Notes: generated by a model not told the origin, from the letters alone. A stretch of DNA of 64,000 bases from Desulfobotulus pelophilus (GCF_026155325.1 NZ_JAPFPW010000007.1:1-64000); one strand, 5' to 3'. Shown: positions 26,628 through 36,190, numbered from the stretch's first letter. Program-made: numbers and translations.

Positions 26628-27674
26628 TCAGCCTCCCCGGCTATCCGCTGCCATAATGAGAGTTTCCTTCAGCACGGCCATACGCTGCTTCAGATCTTCC
26701 CGTATGCTTCCGGATGCGGCGCTTACCCGGCACCCCCCACGGGAAATCCCCGGATCAGCGGCAATATCCAGCTGCCTCAACTCGGGAACCGCCTCAAACA
26801 ATCGTTCCCTTGCCATTTCCACCAGCTGGAAATCCTCAGGGTTGACTGCCACGCTTACTTTCAAAGGATCGGGAAGACGATGCAGGGCAGAAATAACAGC
26901 CCTTTCCACCACAGCCCCATCCACAGGCAGGGTACCGAACACAAGGGTTTCCGCAATCTCCACGGCAAGACTCACCACTTCCTTTTCGTAACGGCCCAGA
27001 ATATCAGGCCACTGATTCCGCATGGAAAAGACAAGTTCGCCCAGCTCCCGCGCCCGGCTTTCCAGCTCTGCCAGCCCCGCCTCCCTGCCCTCTCCATACC
27101 CCTTGTCGTACCCTTCCGCAGCACCCTGAGCCAGCCCCTCTTCCCGACCGGCGGCCAGCCCTTCACTATGCCCTGCCGCATATCCTTCCTTCTGCCCATC
27201 GGCCCTGCCCCGGGCCAAGCCGTCTGCATACCCTTTTTGCTCCGCTTCTTTCTTCAGGGTCGCCCGTTTCTCTGAGGAAAAATCCTCGCCCGATTGTTCC
27301 CCGGAAGGAGATTCCTGAAAAGACACCGTACCCTCTTCGGGAACGGCCCCCTTCCCCTCCTCAGAAGGTGGCTGAAAAGAAGGACGGAAGCCGGCGGAAG
27401 CACCACCACCCTTTCCGGAAGAAACGGGGCCCGTCGCACCTTTTTCCGGAAAAGAAGCCGCATAACCGGCAGAGGAAGGTCCTCTGGGAGCAAAGGCCCG
27501 AAACCCTTCCGTTCCGGGTTTTGCATTTTTATGCAGTGCTGTAAAAGGATCCTCCTCGCCCGAATCCTTTTCAGGGGGCCGGACAAGGGGAACCTCTTCC
27601 CGCACAAACCGGCGCAATCGCCCCACATCCATCTGTTCCCAGCCTTCTTCGCCGTTTTGTTCCTTATCAGACAA
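26628..27674 (-). CDS. fliH: Flagellar assembly protein FliH
   Basis: The product (348 residues from TTG 27674) is FliH, the ATPase regulator that tethers FliI to the C-ring. After a long disordered, Pro/Gly-rich N-terminus comes a run of Gly residues at four-residue spacing (GYADGLARGRADGQKEGY and onward, about 155-210), the GxxxG repeat typical of FliH. The C-terminal domain contains VVSLAVEIAETLVFG and ISRGGCRV. The TTG start overlaps the fliG stop; ATG 27632 would remove 14 residues and is also possible. Confidence 0.88.
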   Translation of the reverse strand: MSDKEQNGEEGWEQMDVGRLRRFVREEVPLVRPPEKDSGEEDPFTALHKNAKPGTEGFRAFAPRGPSSAGYAASFPEKGATGPVSSGKGGGASAGFRPSFQPPSEEGKGAVPEEGTVSFQESPSGEQSGEDFSSEKRATLKKEAEQKGYADGLARGRADGQKEGYAAGHSEGLAAGREEGLAQGAAEGYDKGYGEGREAGLAELESRARELGELVFSMRNQWPDILGRYEKEVVSLAVEIAETLVFGTLPVDGAVVERAVISALHRLPDPLKVSVAVNPEDFQLVEMARERLFEAVPELRQLDIAADPGISRGGCRVSAASGSIREDLKQRMAVLKETLIMAADSRGG

Positions 27675-28689
27675 GGATATCGTCCTTTCCTTTGCCTCCC
27701 AGAGCAATCACGCCCTGTTCTTCCAGCTCCTTGGCTGCCCGTACGATGCTCATCTGTGCCTCTTCCACATCGGAAAGCTTGACAGGCCCCATGACATCCA
27801 AATCTTCCAGCAGCATTTCCGCCGCACGGGCAGAGAGATTCCCCAGAATTTTCTGACGCATATCTTCGCTGGTTGCCTTGAGCGCCAGAGTGAGCTGAGC
27901 ACCCTCCACCTTCTTGAGAATCTCCCGCATGGCTCTGTCGTCCACGCGCACCAGATCCTCGAAAACAAACATAAGCTCCCGGATTTCGGTGGCCATATCC
28001 ATATTCTCGCCTTCGATAAGCTCCATGACCACTTCTTCCGTGCTTTTATCCACACCATTGAGGATATCCACCAGCACCTGCAGGCCACCGGTTTTACCAA
28101 GGCTGGCCCCCACCAGCTCCAGATCCTTACGCAGAGCGGAATCCACATCCCGCACCACCTCTTCGGGGACCTGACCGAGAAGGGCAATCCGATAAGCAAT
28201 ATCCCCTTTCTTCTCATGGGGAATCACCATCATGATCTCCGAGGCCACTTCCGGAGGCAGATGGGCCAGAATCATAGCTATGGTCTGGGGATGCTCCCCT
28301 TCCACATAGGAAGCCAGCGTATCAATGTTGATACGGCGGCTCCAGTCAAAGGGAATCTCCCGACGGGCATCTTCAATCTCCTTGATAATGGCCGTAGCCG
28401 CCTCTTTCCCCAAGGCTTTTTCAAGGGTTTTTCTGAAAAAATCATCCCCTTCCACAAAAATACTGATCTCTCCCTCAAAGGCTTCCACAAACAGGGAAAG
28501 TACTTCTTCCATCTCCTCGGGCTCCACTTTGTCAATGCTGCCCATGGCCGTGGCAGCAATGCGGATTTCATCTGGCTTCATACGGCGAAACATTTCCGAG
28601 GCATATTCTTCCCCCATGAGCAGGAGAAAAATGGCCGCCCTTCGTGCTCCCTTTGTAATCTCCATACTTTTTTTCTTGCTATCAGCCAC
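27667..28689 (-). CDS. fliG: Flagellar switch protein FliG
   Basis: The 340-residue FliG forms the upper C-ring and the surface that meets the stator. The N-terminal domain has GARRAAIFLLLMGEEYASEM, the middle domain has AHLPPEVASEIMMVIPHEKK and the C-terminal torque helix region has MREILKKVEGAQLTLALKA. Length and order match the family. It follows fliF by 34 bp and overlaps the probable fliH start. Confidence 0.97.
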   Translation of the reverse strand: MADSKKKSMEITKGARRAAIFLLLMGEEYASEMFRRMKPDEIRIAATAMGSIDKVEPEEMEEVLSLFVEAFEGEISIFVEGDDFFRKTLEKALGKEAATAIIKEIEDARREIPFDWSRRINIDTLASYVEGEHPQTIAMILAHLPPEVASEIMMVIPHEKKGDIAYRIALLGQVPEEVVRDVDSALRKDLELVGASLGKTGGLQVLVDILNGVDKSTEEVVMELIEGENMDMATEIRELMFVFEDLVRVDDRAMREILKKVEGAQLTLALKATSEDMRQKILGNLSARAAEMLLEDLDVMGPVKLSDVEEAQMSIVRAAKELEEQGVIALGGKGKDDILV

Positions 28690-28723
28690 AGCCCGGTCCC
28701 CTTTCCCGTTTCACCCTGTCCGT

Positions 28724-30319
28724 CTATTCGTCCCGCAGCCAGCCCTTAAGAATATTGGCCGACCGGTCAAAGTCTGTCTGTGCCAGCTTCACAGCCTGCT
28801 CCTCCAGCGGCAGCTCCTCTTCACCCTCCTCATCCGTAATGTTCACAAGAGTTCCCGGCTCATCTGGCAGGGCGGGAGGTTCGGCTCCTTCCCGAATTTC
28901 CTTCACCGTTTTATGAATGGGCCTCAGTACCAAAAGGAAAAGCATAAGCAAAAGAATCAGATTGGCCGCTATGCGACCATAGTCCTTACGCAGACGGGCC
29001 AGACCGGTCAGAGGATCTTCATCCATGACAGGCTCTTCATCCGGATTAAAGGCAAAGGACTCCACCACAACCTGATCCCCCCTTGCCTCGGAAAAACCCA
29101 TGGCGTTTTTCACCACTTCCGTAAACTGAGCCATTTCCTCCGGCGTTCTCTGCACATACCGCCTTGTCATGGTGCCACCTTCATCCCTCTGCCACTCATA
29201 CCTGCCATCAATTACCGCCGCCACACTCAGGCGACTCAGCACGGCAAAGGGTTTTTCCGTACTTCTTACCCTTTTACTCAACTCATAATTGACCACATCA
29301 TCCTGCTTGCTGCCCCTTTCCATGGTTTCCAGAGGACCGCCCTCCGTTCCCGGTGGCACCACAGGGTTCACACTGGAAATGGCTCCCAGGGGACCCCTGA
29401 GCCTTTCTGTCTCCTCGTTCAGATTTTTACGGCTCCGGACAAAAATGGCCTCCGTTTCATTGGGATCGAAAATTTCTTCACTCACTTCCTCCCGGGAAAA
29501 ATCCATTTCCGCCGTAACCCGTACAATGGCTCTGTCCTTCCCCACCACACGTTCCAGCAAGGTCTCAATGCGCTGAGACAATTCCCGCTCCCGTATACTC
29601 TTATACTGAACCTGATTCCGCACCCGCGTGCTTTCCAGCTCCGCCAGCTTTTCCTCATCACTGCGCCCCCGGTACAGAACCCGCCCCCGGGTATCCACCA
29701 CAGTGACCAGCTCCGGCGTCATATCCTGAATGGCTGAAGCCACAAGGTGCACCACCGCATCCACCTTGCTCTGGGGCAGATCGGCCCCCTGCTGGAGGCG
29801 GAGAAGCACGGAAGCACTGGGAGGTCGGGTTTCCTCTACGAAAACGGAATCCTTGGGCATAACGACCATAACCCTGGCATCCATGACCTCATGAAACTGC
29901 CGGATGGTACGCGCCAGTTCACCCTGCAGTGCCCTCTGCAGGTTCAGCTTCTGCACAAACTCCGTTGTACCGAAATCACTCTTGTCAAATACCTCAAAGC
30001 CTACACCACCACCCTTGGGAAGTCCTTCTCCTGCCAGAGAAAGCCGTGTCTCATGAATGGCATCCGCTGGCACACGGATACCACTGCCACCACCCTGCAG
30101 TTCATAGGGAACCCGCATCCCCTTCAACCTGTCAACTATCTGGGATGCATCCTCTTCGGAAAGATTGGTATAAAGAATACCGAATTCGGTTTTGTTCACC
30201 ATAAAAAAAAGAGAAGAAAAACCGATAATGGTCAGGGCAACCACAGCACCCAGAATAATTTTCCGGATGAGAGGCATACTGCGCCAGATGGAGAGCATCT
30301 GTTCAATGACGGGATTCAT
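28724..30319 (-). CDS. fliF: Flagellar MS-ring protein FliF
   Basis: The 531-residue FliF forms the MS ring. Two transmembrane segments lie near residues 18-42 and 430-450, bracketing the ring-building domains. Conserved parts include RALQGELARTIRQFHEVMDA and VRVTAEMDFSREEV. The C-terminal tail (DEPGTLVNITDEEGEEELP and beyond) binds FliG. ATG 30319 is chosen because GGAG lies eight bases upstream; an in-frame GTG at 30328 is too close to that site. Confidence 0.96.
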   Translation of the reverse strand: MNPVIEQMLSIWRSMPLIRKIILGAVVALTIIGFSSLFFMVNKTEFGILYTNLSEEDASQIVDRLKGMRVPYELQGGGSGIRVPADAIHETRLSLAGEGLPKGGGVGFEVFDKSDFGTTEFVQKLNLQRALQGELARTIRQFHEVMDARVMVVMPKDSVFVEETRPPSASVLLRLQQGADLPQSKVDAVVHLVASAIQDMTPELVTVVDTRGRVLYRGRSDEEKLAELESTRVRNQVQYKSIRERELSQRIETLLERVVGKDRAIVRVTAEMDFSREEVSEEIFDPNETEAIFVRSRKNLNEETERLRGPLGAISSVNPVVPPGTEGGPLETMERGSKQDDVVNYELSKRVRSTEKPFAVLSRLSVAAVIDGRYEWQRDEGGTMTRRYVQRTPEEMAQFTEVVKNAMGFSEARGDQVVVESFAFNPDEEPVMDEDPLTGLARLRKDYGRIAANLILLLMLFLLVLRPIHKTVKEIREGAEPPALPDEPGTLVNITDEEGEEELPLEEQAVKLAQTDFDRSANILKGWLRDE

Positions 30320-30349
30320 GGTGTACACTCCAAAAAAAGAGACAAAAAA

Positions 30350-30652
30350 TCAGAACTGCATGTGCATGATTTCTTTATAAGCTTCCAGTGCCTTGGCCCT
30401 TGTCTGCACCAGAAGCCGCATGGAAAGATCCGCCTCCTGCAGAGCCATCATACCTTCATGCAGATCCAGCTCTCCTAACATCACCTTTTCCGCTGCAAAA
30501 TCAGCCACATTTTGCAAGGTATTCACCTCGCCCACAGCACCATTCAAACGATCGGAAAAACTTCGTCCGGAAAAAGCGGGGTCCGGTGCCGCCTTCGGCT
30601 GAGTTCTGTCCGGAACCGGAAGCAGGGAAAAACGGGGATCCAGTGGATTCAT
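30350..30652 (-). CDS. fliE: Flagellar hook-basal body protein FliE
   Basis: The 100-residue FliE links the MS ring to the rod. The conserved C-terminal half reads ALQEADLSMRLLVQTRAKAL and ends AYKEIMHMQF. ATG 30652 has AAGGA seven bases upstream; the frame stays open upstream but that part has no FliE similarity. It sits in the order flgB, flgC, fliE, fliF. Confidence 0.94.
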   Translation of the reverse strand: MNPLDPRFSLLPVPDRTQPKAAPDPAFSGRSFSDRLNGAVGEVNTLQNVADFAAEKVMLGELDLHEGMMALQEADLSMRLLVQTRAKALEAYKEIMHMQF

Positions 30653-30773
30653 GTTGGTTTCCTTTCTTATGGTCAAAGCAGCACCCCACCTTGAGTTTCC
30701 CTGAAGAGAAACCATCTTGTCCGGCAAGTTTGTCAGCTTGCTGGCACGACGGCTAATCAAGGAAATTCATCAG

Positions 30774-31274
30774 CTACTTACCGATTTCCAGAGCCTTCAT
30801 CATCATGGACTTGGTATTATTCATAACGGTTACGCTGGCCTCATACGCTCTGCGGGCAACCAGCATATCCGCCATTTCCGTAAGGTGATCCACATTGGGC
30901 ATGGCCACATAGCCCGTCAGCGGATCCGCATCCGGATGACTGGGATTGTACACCAGCCGGAAGTCTTCCTGAGACTGCACAACATGGGTCACCTTGACAC
31001 CCCGCTGATCGCCTCCCCGCTCCCTTTCCCGCTCAAACATCTCATAGAAACCAAGATCGTCATATTTCTCTCTGGCTTCCGCCTTCTGCAGACCGAGGGG
31101 AATTTCCTCCAGTTCACGGCCTTCATACACCACCATCTTCCGGCGGTAAGGCCCGCCCTCCTCGGTCCGGGTGGTATCCACATTGGCCAGGTTCTGGGCA
31201 ATGACATTCATTTTCTTTCTATGGGCGGACAGGGCTGTTCCACCGATTTTAAACGACTTGATCAGATCTGGCAT
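30774..31274 (-). CDS. flgC: Flagellar rod protein FlgC
   Basis: The 166-residue proximal rod protein has the N-terminal rod signature SFKIGGTALSAHRKKMNVIA and QNLANVDTTRT, and ends with RRAYEASVTVMNNTKSMMMK. Its start overlaps the flgB stop in TGATG. A gap of 121 bp to fliE contains no recognised gene. Confidence 0.96.
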   Translation of the reverse strand: MPDLIKSFKIGGTALSAHRKKMNVIAQNLANVDTTRTEEGGPYRRKMVVYEGRELEEIPLGLQKAEAREKYDDLGFYEMFERERERGGDQRGVKVTHVVQSQEDFRLVYNPSHPDADPLTGYVAMPNVDHLTEMADMLVARRAYEASVTVMNNTKSMMMKALEIGK

Positions 31275-31681
31275 CAGCTGCCTCCTTCGGCAATGGCATG
31301 ACGCAGTATGGTCATTTTCCGCATCATCATTTCTGCCGTTGTCCGGTATTTCATATTGTTTTCCACAAGGTTGCTCATCTCTTCATCAATATCCACTGAA
31401 TCCAGATGGTATGCATCCGCATTGTCATATACCGATGCACGGATGGGATCCGGCGGAGGCCCCGTATCCAGATGCCTTGCATGGGTCAGGGCCATCTCCC
31501 TTGGGGGTGGACCTGCCATGGCCTTTTGCAGGGTATCGTTGAAATCCAGATCTCTGGGCTTGTAATGGATGGTATCCACATTGGCAACATTGGCAGAAAT
31601 CAGGCTGTGACGATAGCTCGACACATCCAGCCCCCTGCCCATCATATTGTAAGTGGCGTCAAACAAACGATGACCGCCCAT
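31274..31681 (-). CDS. flgB: Flagellar rod protein FlgB
   Basis: The 135-residue proximal rod protein has the signature SSYRHSLISANVANVDTIHY and the C-terminal VENNMKYRTTAEMMMRKMTI. ATG 31681 is preceded by AGGAGG at six bases. It is the first gene of the flgB-flgC-fliE-fliF-fliG-fliH-fliI-fliJ operon, with a sigma-54 promoter about 50 bp upstream. Confidence 0.96.
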   Translation of the reverse strand: MGGHRLFDATYNMMGRGLDVSSYRHSLISANVANVDTIHYKPRDLDFNDTLQKAMAGPPPREMALTHARHLDTGPPPDPIRASVYDNADAYHLDSVDIDEEMSNLVENNMKYRTTAEMMMRKMTILRHAIAEGGS

Positions 31682-31730
31682 ACTGCACCTCCTGTTTTCC
31701 GGTTCAACCCAAAGGTTTCCCCCAAAAATA

Positions 31731-31746
31731 TGCAACAGGCATGCCG
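31731..31746 (-). promoter_or_regulatory. Sigma-54 promoter of the flgB operon
   Basis: Minus-strand CGGCATGCCTGTTGCA matches TGGCACG-N4-TTGCW at the GG and TTGCA elements with two mismatches. The predicted start is about 37 bases before flgB. The rest of 31,682-32,001 holds no gene that I can support. Confidence 0.8.
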
Positions 31747-32001
31747 TCAACAACAAAAAAATTGTTTCTGAATAAGCCACCCTGAAACCGGGGGCACCTG
31801 AAAAAAACAGTCTGCCAAGCAGAAAAGGGGAGGATCCGTTTAAAACTTGTCCGAAAATCTTTATGCGAACAACTCAACACACAATATATTGAGCAACTCC
31901 GCGCCAATCACAACCATTTATGCCATGACACTGGCTGCACACAACCATTTTCAGACAAGCTTTTTACGGGGAAAAAGATTCCGCATGAAAGGGAGGGGCC
32001 G

Positions 32002-33357
32002 TCAGACGACTTCCGGCATTTCCGGATCGTTACGGTACTCATTCAGCTTATTGCGCAGGGTGCGCACACTGATACCAAGAAGCTGGGCCGCATGGGTACG
32101 GTTTCCATCAAAACGCTTCAGGGTACGAACAATCATATGCCTTTCCACTTCTTTCAGAGGAGCGTCAAGAAAAGCATCGGGGAGGGACAAACCTTCTTCC
32201 GAATCAAAAGAGAGAGGATGTTTCTGAGTATCGGCATCCTCAAGTAGAAGATCTTCGGTCCGTATCAGGGTACCATCACAAAGCAGCACGGCTCTTCGGA
32301 TTACATTTTCCAGCTCTCGTACATTTCCTGTGAACGTGACAGATCGTAAACGCTCCAACGCTTCATCCGTCAAACCTTTGACGGATCTGCCATCTTCCAC
32401 ATTATATTTCTGTATAAAATGGTGCACCAGAAGCGGAATATCCCCCTCTCTGTCACGAAGGGGAGGAATACGAAGGGGAATGGTATTCAGGCGATGGTAG
32501 AGATCTTCACGGAATACTCCTTCTTCCATGGCCTCCCGCAGATCCCGGTTGGTGGTGGCCACAATACGCACATCCACCCGCACAGGCCGGGTTCCACCCA
32601 CCCGATCCACGGCACCCTCCTGAAGAACACGCAAAAGTTTTGCCTGCAGATGGACGGGCATTTCCGTAACTTCATCCAGAAGCAGCGTACCGCCGTGAGC
32701 CAGCTCAAACTTGCCCTCCTTCCGGAAACTGGCACCCGTAAAAGCTCCCTTTTCATGACCAAAGAGTTCACTCTCCAGAAGATTTTCCGGTAAGGCCGCA
32801 CAGTTCACAGCCACAAAGGCAGCCCGGCTCCGGGGACTGTGCTCGTGGATCATCCGCGCAAAAAGCTCTTTACCCGTTCCCGACTCTCCCTGAATGAAAA
32901 CCGACGCCCGACTGGCTGCCACCCTTACAGTCAGGTCCACCAGACGCTGCATGCCCGAATCCTGACTCACCAGAGTACCGCCAAGGGCTGCCTCCCCGAT
33001 CGGACCGAGAATTCGGGAAACAATCTTGCCAAAACGCTCCTCTTCCAGAGGCAGCAACAGAAAATCCAGTGCGCCTCCACGAATACAGGCCACCGCCATT
33101 TCCACATCCACGCTTGCCGAAATTACCAGCACCGCTGTGCCGGAGGCCATTGCCCGCTCCAGAAAAGACAGAGGATTTTTTCCCTTTTCCCATACCCCCA
33201 CCACAAGCCTGGGAAGCTGGGCCTGAATCAACTGCAGTGCCTCTGCTTCCGTCTGCCCCGGCCCAACAGTGCAACCGAAGCTTTCCAGCATGCGTGTCAG
33301 GACGTCACGAAGCCCTGCATCCGAAGCAAAAATCACGCAATGTCGTGTGCTAGTCAT
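32002..33357 (-). CDS. Sigma-54 activator with degenerate receiver domain (FlrC/FleR-like)
   Basis: The 451-residue protein has a receiver-like domain (about 5-118), an AAA+ domain (about 130-360) with GESGTGKE at 157-164 and GAFTGA at 204-209, and a Fis-type helix-turn-helix (NRTHAAQLLGISVRTLRNKL). The receiver lacks the phospho-acceptor Asp (Val 55 in LVVGVW) and the conserved Lys (Leu 102 in DFLLLP), so it is unlikely to be switched by phosphorylation. It should activate RpoN promoters such as those of flgB and fliK. It lies 50 bp after the TPR gene and is probably co-transcribed with it. Confidence 0.88.
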   Translation of the reverse strand: MTSTRHCVIFASDAGLRDVLTRMLESFGCTVGPGQTEAEALQLIQAQLPRLVVGVWEKGKNPLSFLERAMASGTAVLVISASVDVEMAVACIRGGALDFLLLPLEEERFGKIVSRILGPIGEAALGGTLVSQDSGMQRLVDLTVRVAASRASVFIQGESGTGKELFARMIHEHSPRSRAAFVAVNCAALPENLLESELFGHEKGAFTGASFRKEGKFELAHGGTLLLDEVTEMPVHLQAKLLRVLQEGAVDRVGGTRPVRVDVRIVATTNRDLREAMEEGVFREDLYHRLNTIPLRIPPLRDREGDIPLLVHHFIQKYNVEDGRSVKGLTDEALERLRSVTFTGNVRELENVIRRAVLLCDGTLIRTEDLLLEDADTQKHPLSFDSEEGLSLPDAFLDAPLKEVERHMIVRTLKRFDGNRTHAAQLLGISVRTLRNKLNEYRNDPEMPEVV

Positions 33358-33407
33358 GAAAAAACCCTGGTTTCGTCAATCGGCCTGTCAAGCAAGGGCT
33401 CCTTTGG

Positions 33408-35864
33408 TCAGGAATCCCGAAGCCGGGTTTCAATGCGCATTCCCGCCAGACGCTCCCTGGCCATACTTCCCCAAAGAGGATCCGCATCTTCCACGAGTAT
33501 CTCATACAGTCTTTCAGCTTCGCCCATGTTACCGGTTTTTTCAAGGGTTTCCGCAAGACGGAAGCGAACAGCATTTCGTTCCCCGGCCGGACGTGCAGCC
33601 ATAGCCTCCGCCTCACGGTATACTTTCTCTGCTCCTGCAAAATGATTCTGTGCCGATCTGGATTCTCCAAGGGAACGCAGGATTTCAAACCGGAGGTCAG
33701 GCGAATCTTCGCTCTCCCTGTTTAAAAATGCAAGGGCCCGTTCCAGAAAATCCGTTTCGGCTACCCGGTCACCTTTTTCTCTTACAATTTTGGAAGCCGC
33801 CATCAGAAAGAAAGCCTTCCGCACCCCGTTTGCAGCCAGTCCCGCTGCATCCCTGTAAGCCTGCAGGGCAGCCGTATCATTTCCTTTTTCAAGCTGAATA
33901 CGGCCCACAGCCCCAAGGGCTTCCGCAGAGGCAAGCGAATCTCGGGGAACTTCTTTCAGAAATATCCGAAACTGTGCCAGTGCCCGTTCGCCATCGCCGG
34001 TTTCCATGGAAGCCCAGGCATATTCATACCGGACCTCAGGGGGAATCTTCTCCCCACCCCACAGCTTCTCAGCCCTCTCATAATGCCGCAATGCCTGAGG
34101 ATAGAGATGCCCTTCCAGAAAAGCCTTCCCCACCTGGGCATGGAGTTCAGGCTTTTCCATTTCATAAAGTGGTCCCTTCTCCCTTTCATAACGCCGAATC
34201 ACCTCAGGGTACAGTCCCGCCTCCAGATATTCACCAAACAGGGCCTGCAGCCCCCTTCCCATCAGGAGCAGGGCATTTCTTCGCAGCGCACGGGGATCCG
34301 CAGCCAGCAGACGCCGGATCAGATCAACGGTTTCGCTGTACTTTCCTGCCTCATAACGGGATTCCGCAAGCCGCATCAGGGCAAGGCGTGCAAGGGGATG
34401 ATCCGGATAATCCCTGATGACCATCTCGAAAAGAGCATCTTTTTCTTCCCTGTCTTCCAGCATCTCCGCCAGACGGATGGAGCTCACAACAAAACCGTCT
34501 GTCCCCGGATACATCTCACGGACCAGCTCATAGAGTTTTTTCGCTTTCTCCTTCTCGTTCAGAGCAGCATAGGATTCGGCAATACGGGTCAGCACCAGTG
34601 ACGGTTCTGCCATTTCGGGGAAATCATTGTAGGCCCGCACAAGGGCCTCCAATGCCTTTTTATAGTTACCCGTATGGAAATGGCTGTTACCCACCAACAG
34701 CAAGAGATCCGCATCGGCAAAAACCCTGTCCGGCGTTTCCCTGATCAGGGTTTCCAGCATAGCCAGGGTATCAAAGTACCGTTTTCTCTCAAAAAGAACC
34801 CGCCCCAGCTCCATGCGGGCATCCAGGGCAAAAACCGTATGACCAAAACGCTCAACAAGATCTCTGAGAAGGGGTTCCGCCTCTTCAAGACGATGGATAT
34901 TCACATACATTCGGCCGAGATAAAGTAGAATCTCCGGTATACCTGGAAAGTCCGGGGATTCTTCCCGAAGCAGTTCAAAATATCCCATTCCTAAAGGATC
35001 ATTGCCCATTCTGTGATACAGCACCCCCAGCATGGCATAGGCCCATGGCAAAAACTCCGACTCCGGCTCCTTCACCACAAGGGAAACCAGCTCTCTGGCC
35101 AAGGCCAGCATCTCCGAGGGTCTCTTCACCCTCTGAAAACGGCACCATGCATCCAGATAGGCATATACATACCCGCAATCTTCCATAAGACCCTGAGCCA
35201 GAGTATCCAGCGCCTGTTCGCAATTTCCCTCACGCATACTGCGCACAGCTACCCGCACATGAACCCCGCCTCCGCAGGAAGAGGCCAAAACAGCATCCAG
35301 CAGTGTATCAATACCCCCATAGCCTTCCAGATCAAAAATCTCTTCCGTCCGAATACTTCCTGTGGCAGGCTCAACCCTTTTTTCCCTTTCTATCTCCGGA
35401 CGCCGGGTCACAAGGGCCGTATCGGCTCGTCTTCGCTTTTCCAATGAGCTACGGGGTGTTTTATGAGTCAGGACCACTTCCGGATACAAAAACACCTCAA
35501 GAACCCGCACCCCTGACCGCCAACGGGTATCCACTGCCCGTATGACCGCCTTTGTTTCCACAATAAGGGTCGCATTCCCATCGGCAGACCGTTTGTAAAC
35601 AATGCGTTCAATAAGAGAGAGCCCCGAACCGCTTCGGGCAAGATCCCTGGCCACAGAAGTATCCTGCAGAGCCACCACCAGCTCTTTAGGACCAGTCTGG
35701 AACACGCGCCACCGGACTTCACTGTCAAAACGCAGGGCTATGCGGAAGGGATCATCAGCAAGCTCAATACCCTCAAGGACCGGCGCGGCTGCAGCCGGAA
35801 AGGCCATGAGGAGAATCATCATTCCTCCCCATACCCGGCACAGTCGTTTCATGAATCTGGTCAT
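33408..35864 (-). CDS. Periplasmic TPR protein with AMIN-like N-terminus
   Basis: The 818-residue product has a signal peptide (about 1-27, ending FPAAAA-PV), then a beta-rich domain (about 28-130, DPFRIALRFDSEVRWRVFQT) that resembles AMIN domains. About fifteen tetratricopeptide-like helix pairs cover about 190-810 (for example LYHRMGNDPLGMGYFELLRE). ATG 35864 is chosen because GGAG lies five bases upstream and it gives a clean signal sequence. A sigma-54 site about 210 bp upstream and the activator gene downstream suggest a motility role, perhaps as a periplasmic scaffold. Confidence 0.75.
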   Translation of the reverse strand: MTRFMKRLCRVWGGMMILLMAFPAAAAPVLEGIELADDPFRIALRFDSEVRWRVFQTGPKELVVALQDTSVARDLARSGSGLSLIERIVYKRSADGNATLIVETKAVIRAVDTRWRSGVRVLEVFLYPEVVLTHKTPRSSLEKRRRADTALVTRRPEIEREKRVEPATGSIRTEEIFDLEGYGGIDTLLDAVLASSCGGGVHVRVAVRSMREGNCEQALDTLAQGLMEDCGYVYAYLDAWCRFQRVKRPSEMLALARELVSLVVKEPESEFLPWAYAMLGVLYHRMGNDPLGMGYFELLREESPDFPGIPEILLYLGRMYVNIHRLEEAEPLLRDLVERFGHTVFALDARMELGRVLFERKRYFDTLAMLETLIRETPDRVFADADLLLLVGNSHFHTGNYKKALEALVRAYNDFPEMAEPSLVLTRIAESYAALNEKEKAKKLYELVREMYPGTDGFVVSSIRLAEMLEDREEKDALFEMVIRDYPDHPLARLALMRLAESRYEAGKYSETVDLIRRLLAADPRALRRNALLLMGRGLQALFGEYLEAGLYPEVIRRYEREKGPLYEMEKPELHAQVGKAFLEGHLYPQALRHYERAEKLWGGEKIPPEVRYEYAWASMETGDGERALAQFRIFLKEVPRDSLASAEALGAVGRIQLEKGNDTAALQAYRDAAGLAANGVRKAFFLMAASKIVREKGDRVAETDFLERALAFLNRESEDSPDLRFEILRSLGESRSAQNHFAGAEKVYREAEAMAARPAGERNAVRFRLAETLEKTGNMGEAERLYEILVEDADPLWGSMARERLAGMRIETRLRDS

Positions 35865-36074
35865 CGGGACTCCATCCATGGGCAGCCGCCTCATTGTGTT
35901 CCACACCTTCCGCCGGTCCACGCAACGCTCACCCATACCTGCGGGCTCCGGCAAAATCCCGGAACAGCAGCCTGCTGTCAGGGATATTCTCTCCGGCCTT
36001 CGGCATTAATCCGCAAACACCGTGTTCTCTTAGCAGAAAAATCAGGTCCGCAAAAACGCCACGTTCTTCACAAA

Positions 36075-36090
36075 TGCAAGGTCAATGCCA
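36075..36090 (-). promoter_or_regulatory. Sigma-54 promoter of the TPR-activator operon
   Basis: Minus-strand TGGCATTGACCTTGCA matches TGGCACG-N4-TTGCW with two mismatches in the upstream element and a perfect downstream element. The leader to the TPR ATG would be about 200 bases. Confidence 0.65.
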
Positions 36091-36190
36091 CAGAACACAC
36101 TGCTTCCAATTTCATTCAAAAAAACAGACCCGCAACGGATGGAGCCTGTCAGCAAAACTTTTTGGCTCCGCCAGCCCATCGGTTCAGGAC

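Noticed and set aside
28325-29737. Long plus-strand open frame (470 codons)
   Set aside because: Antisense to fliG and fliF.
36009-36024. Second sigma-54-like site before the TPR gene
   Set aside because: It keeps the TTGC element but lacks the essential GG at -24.
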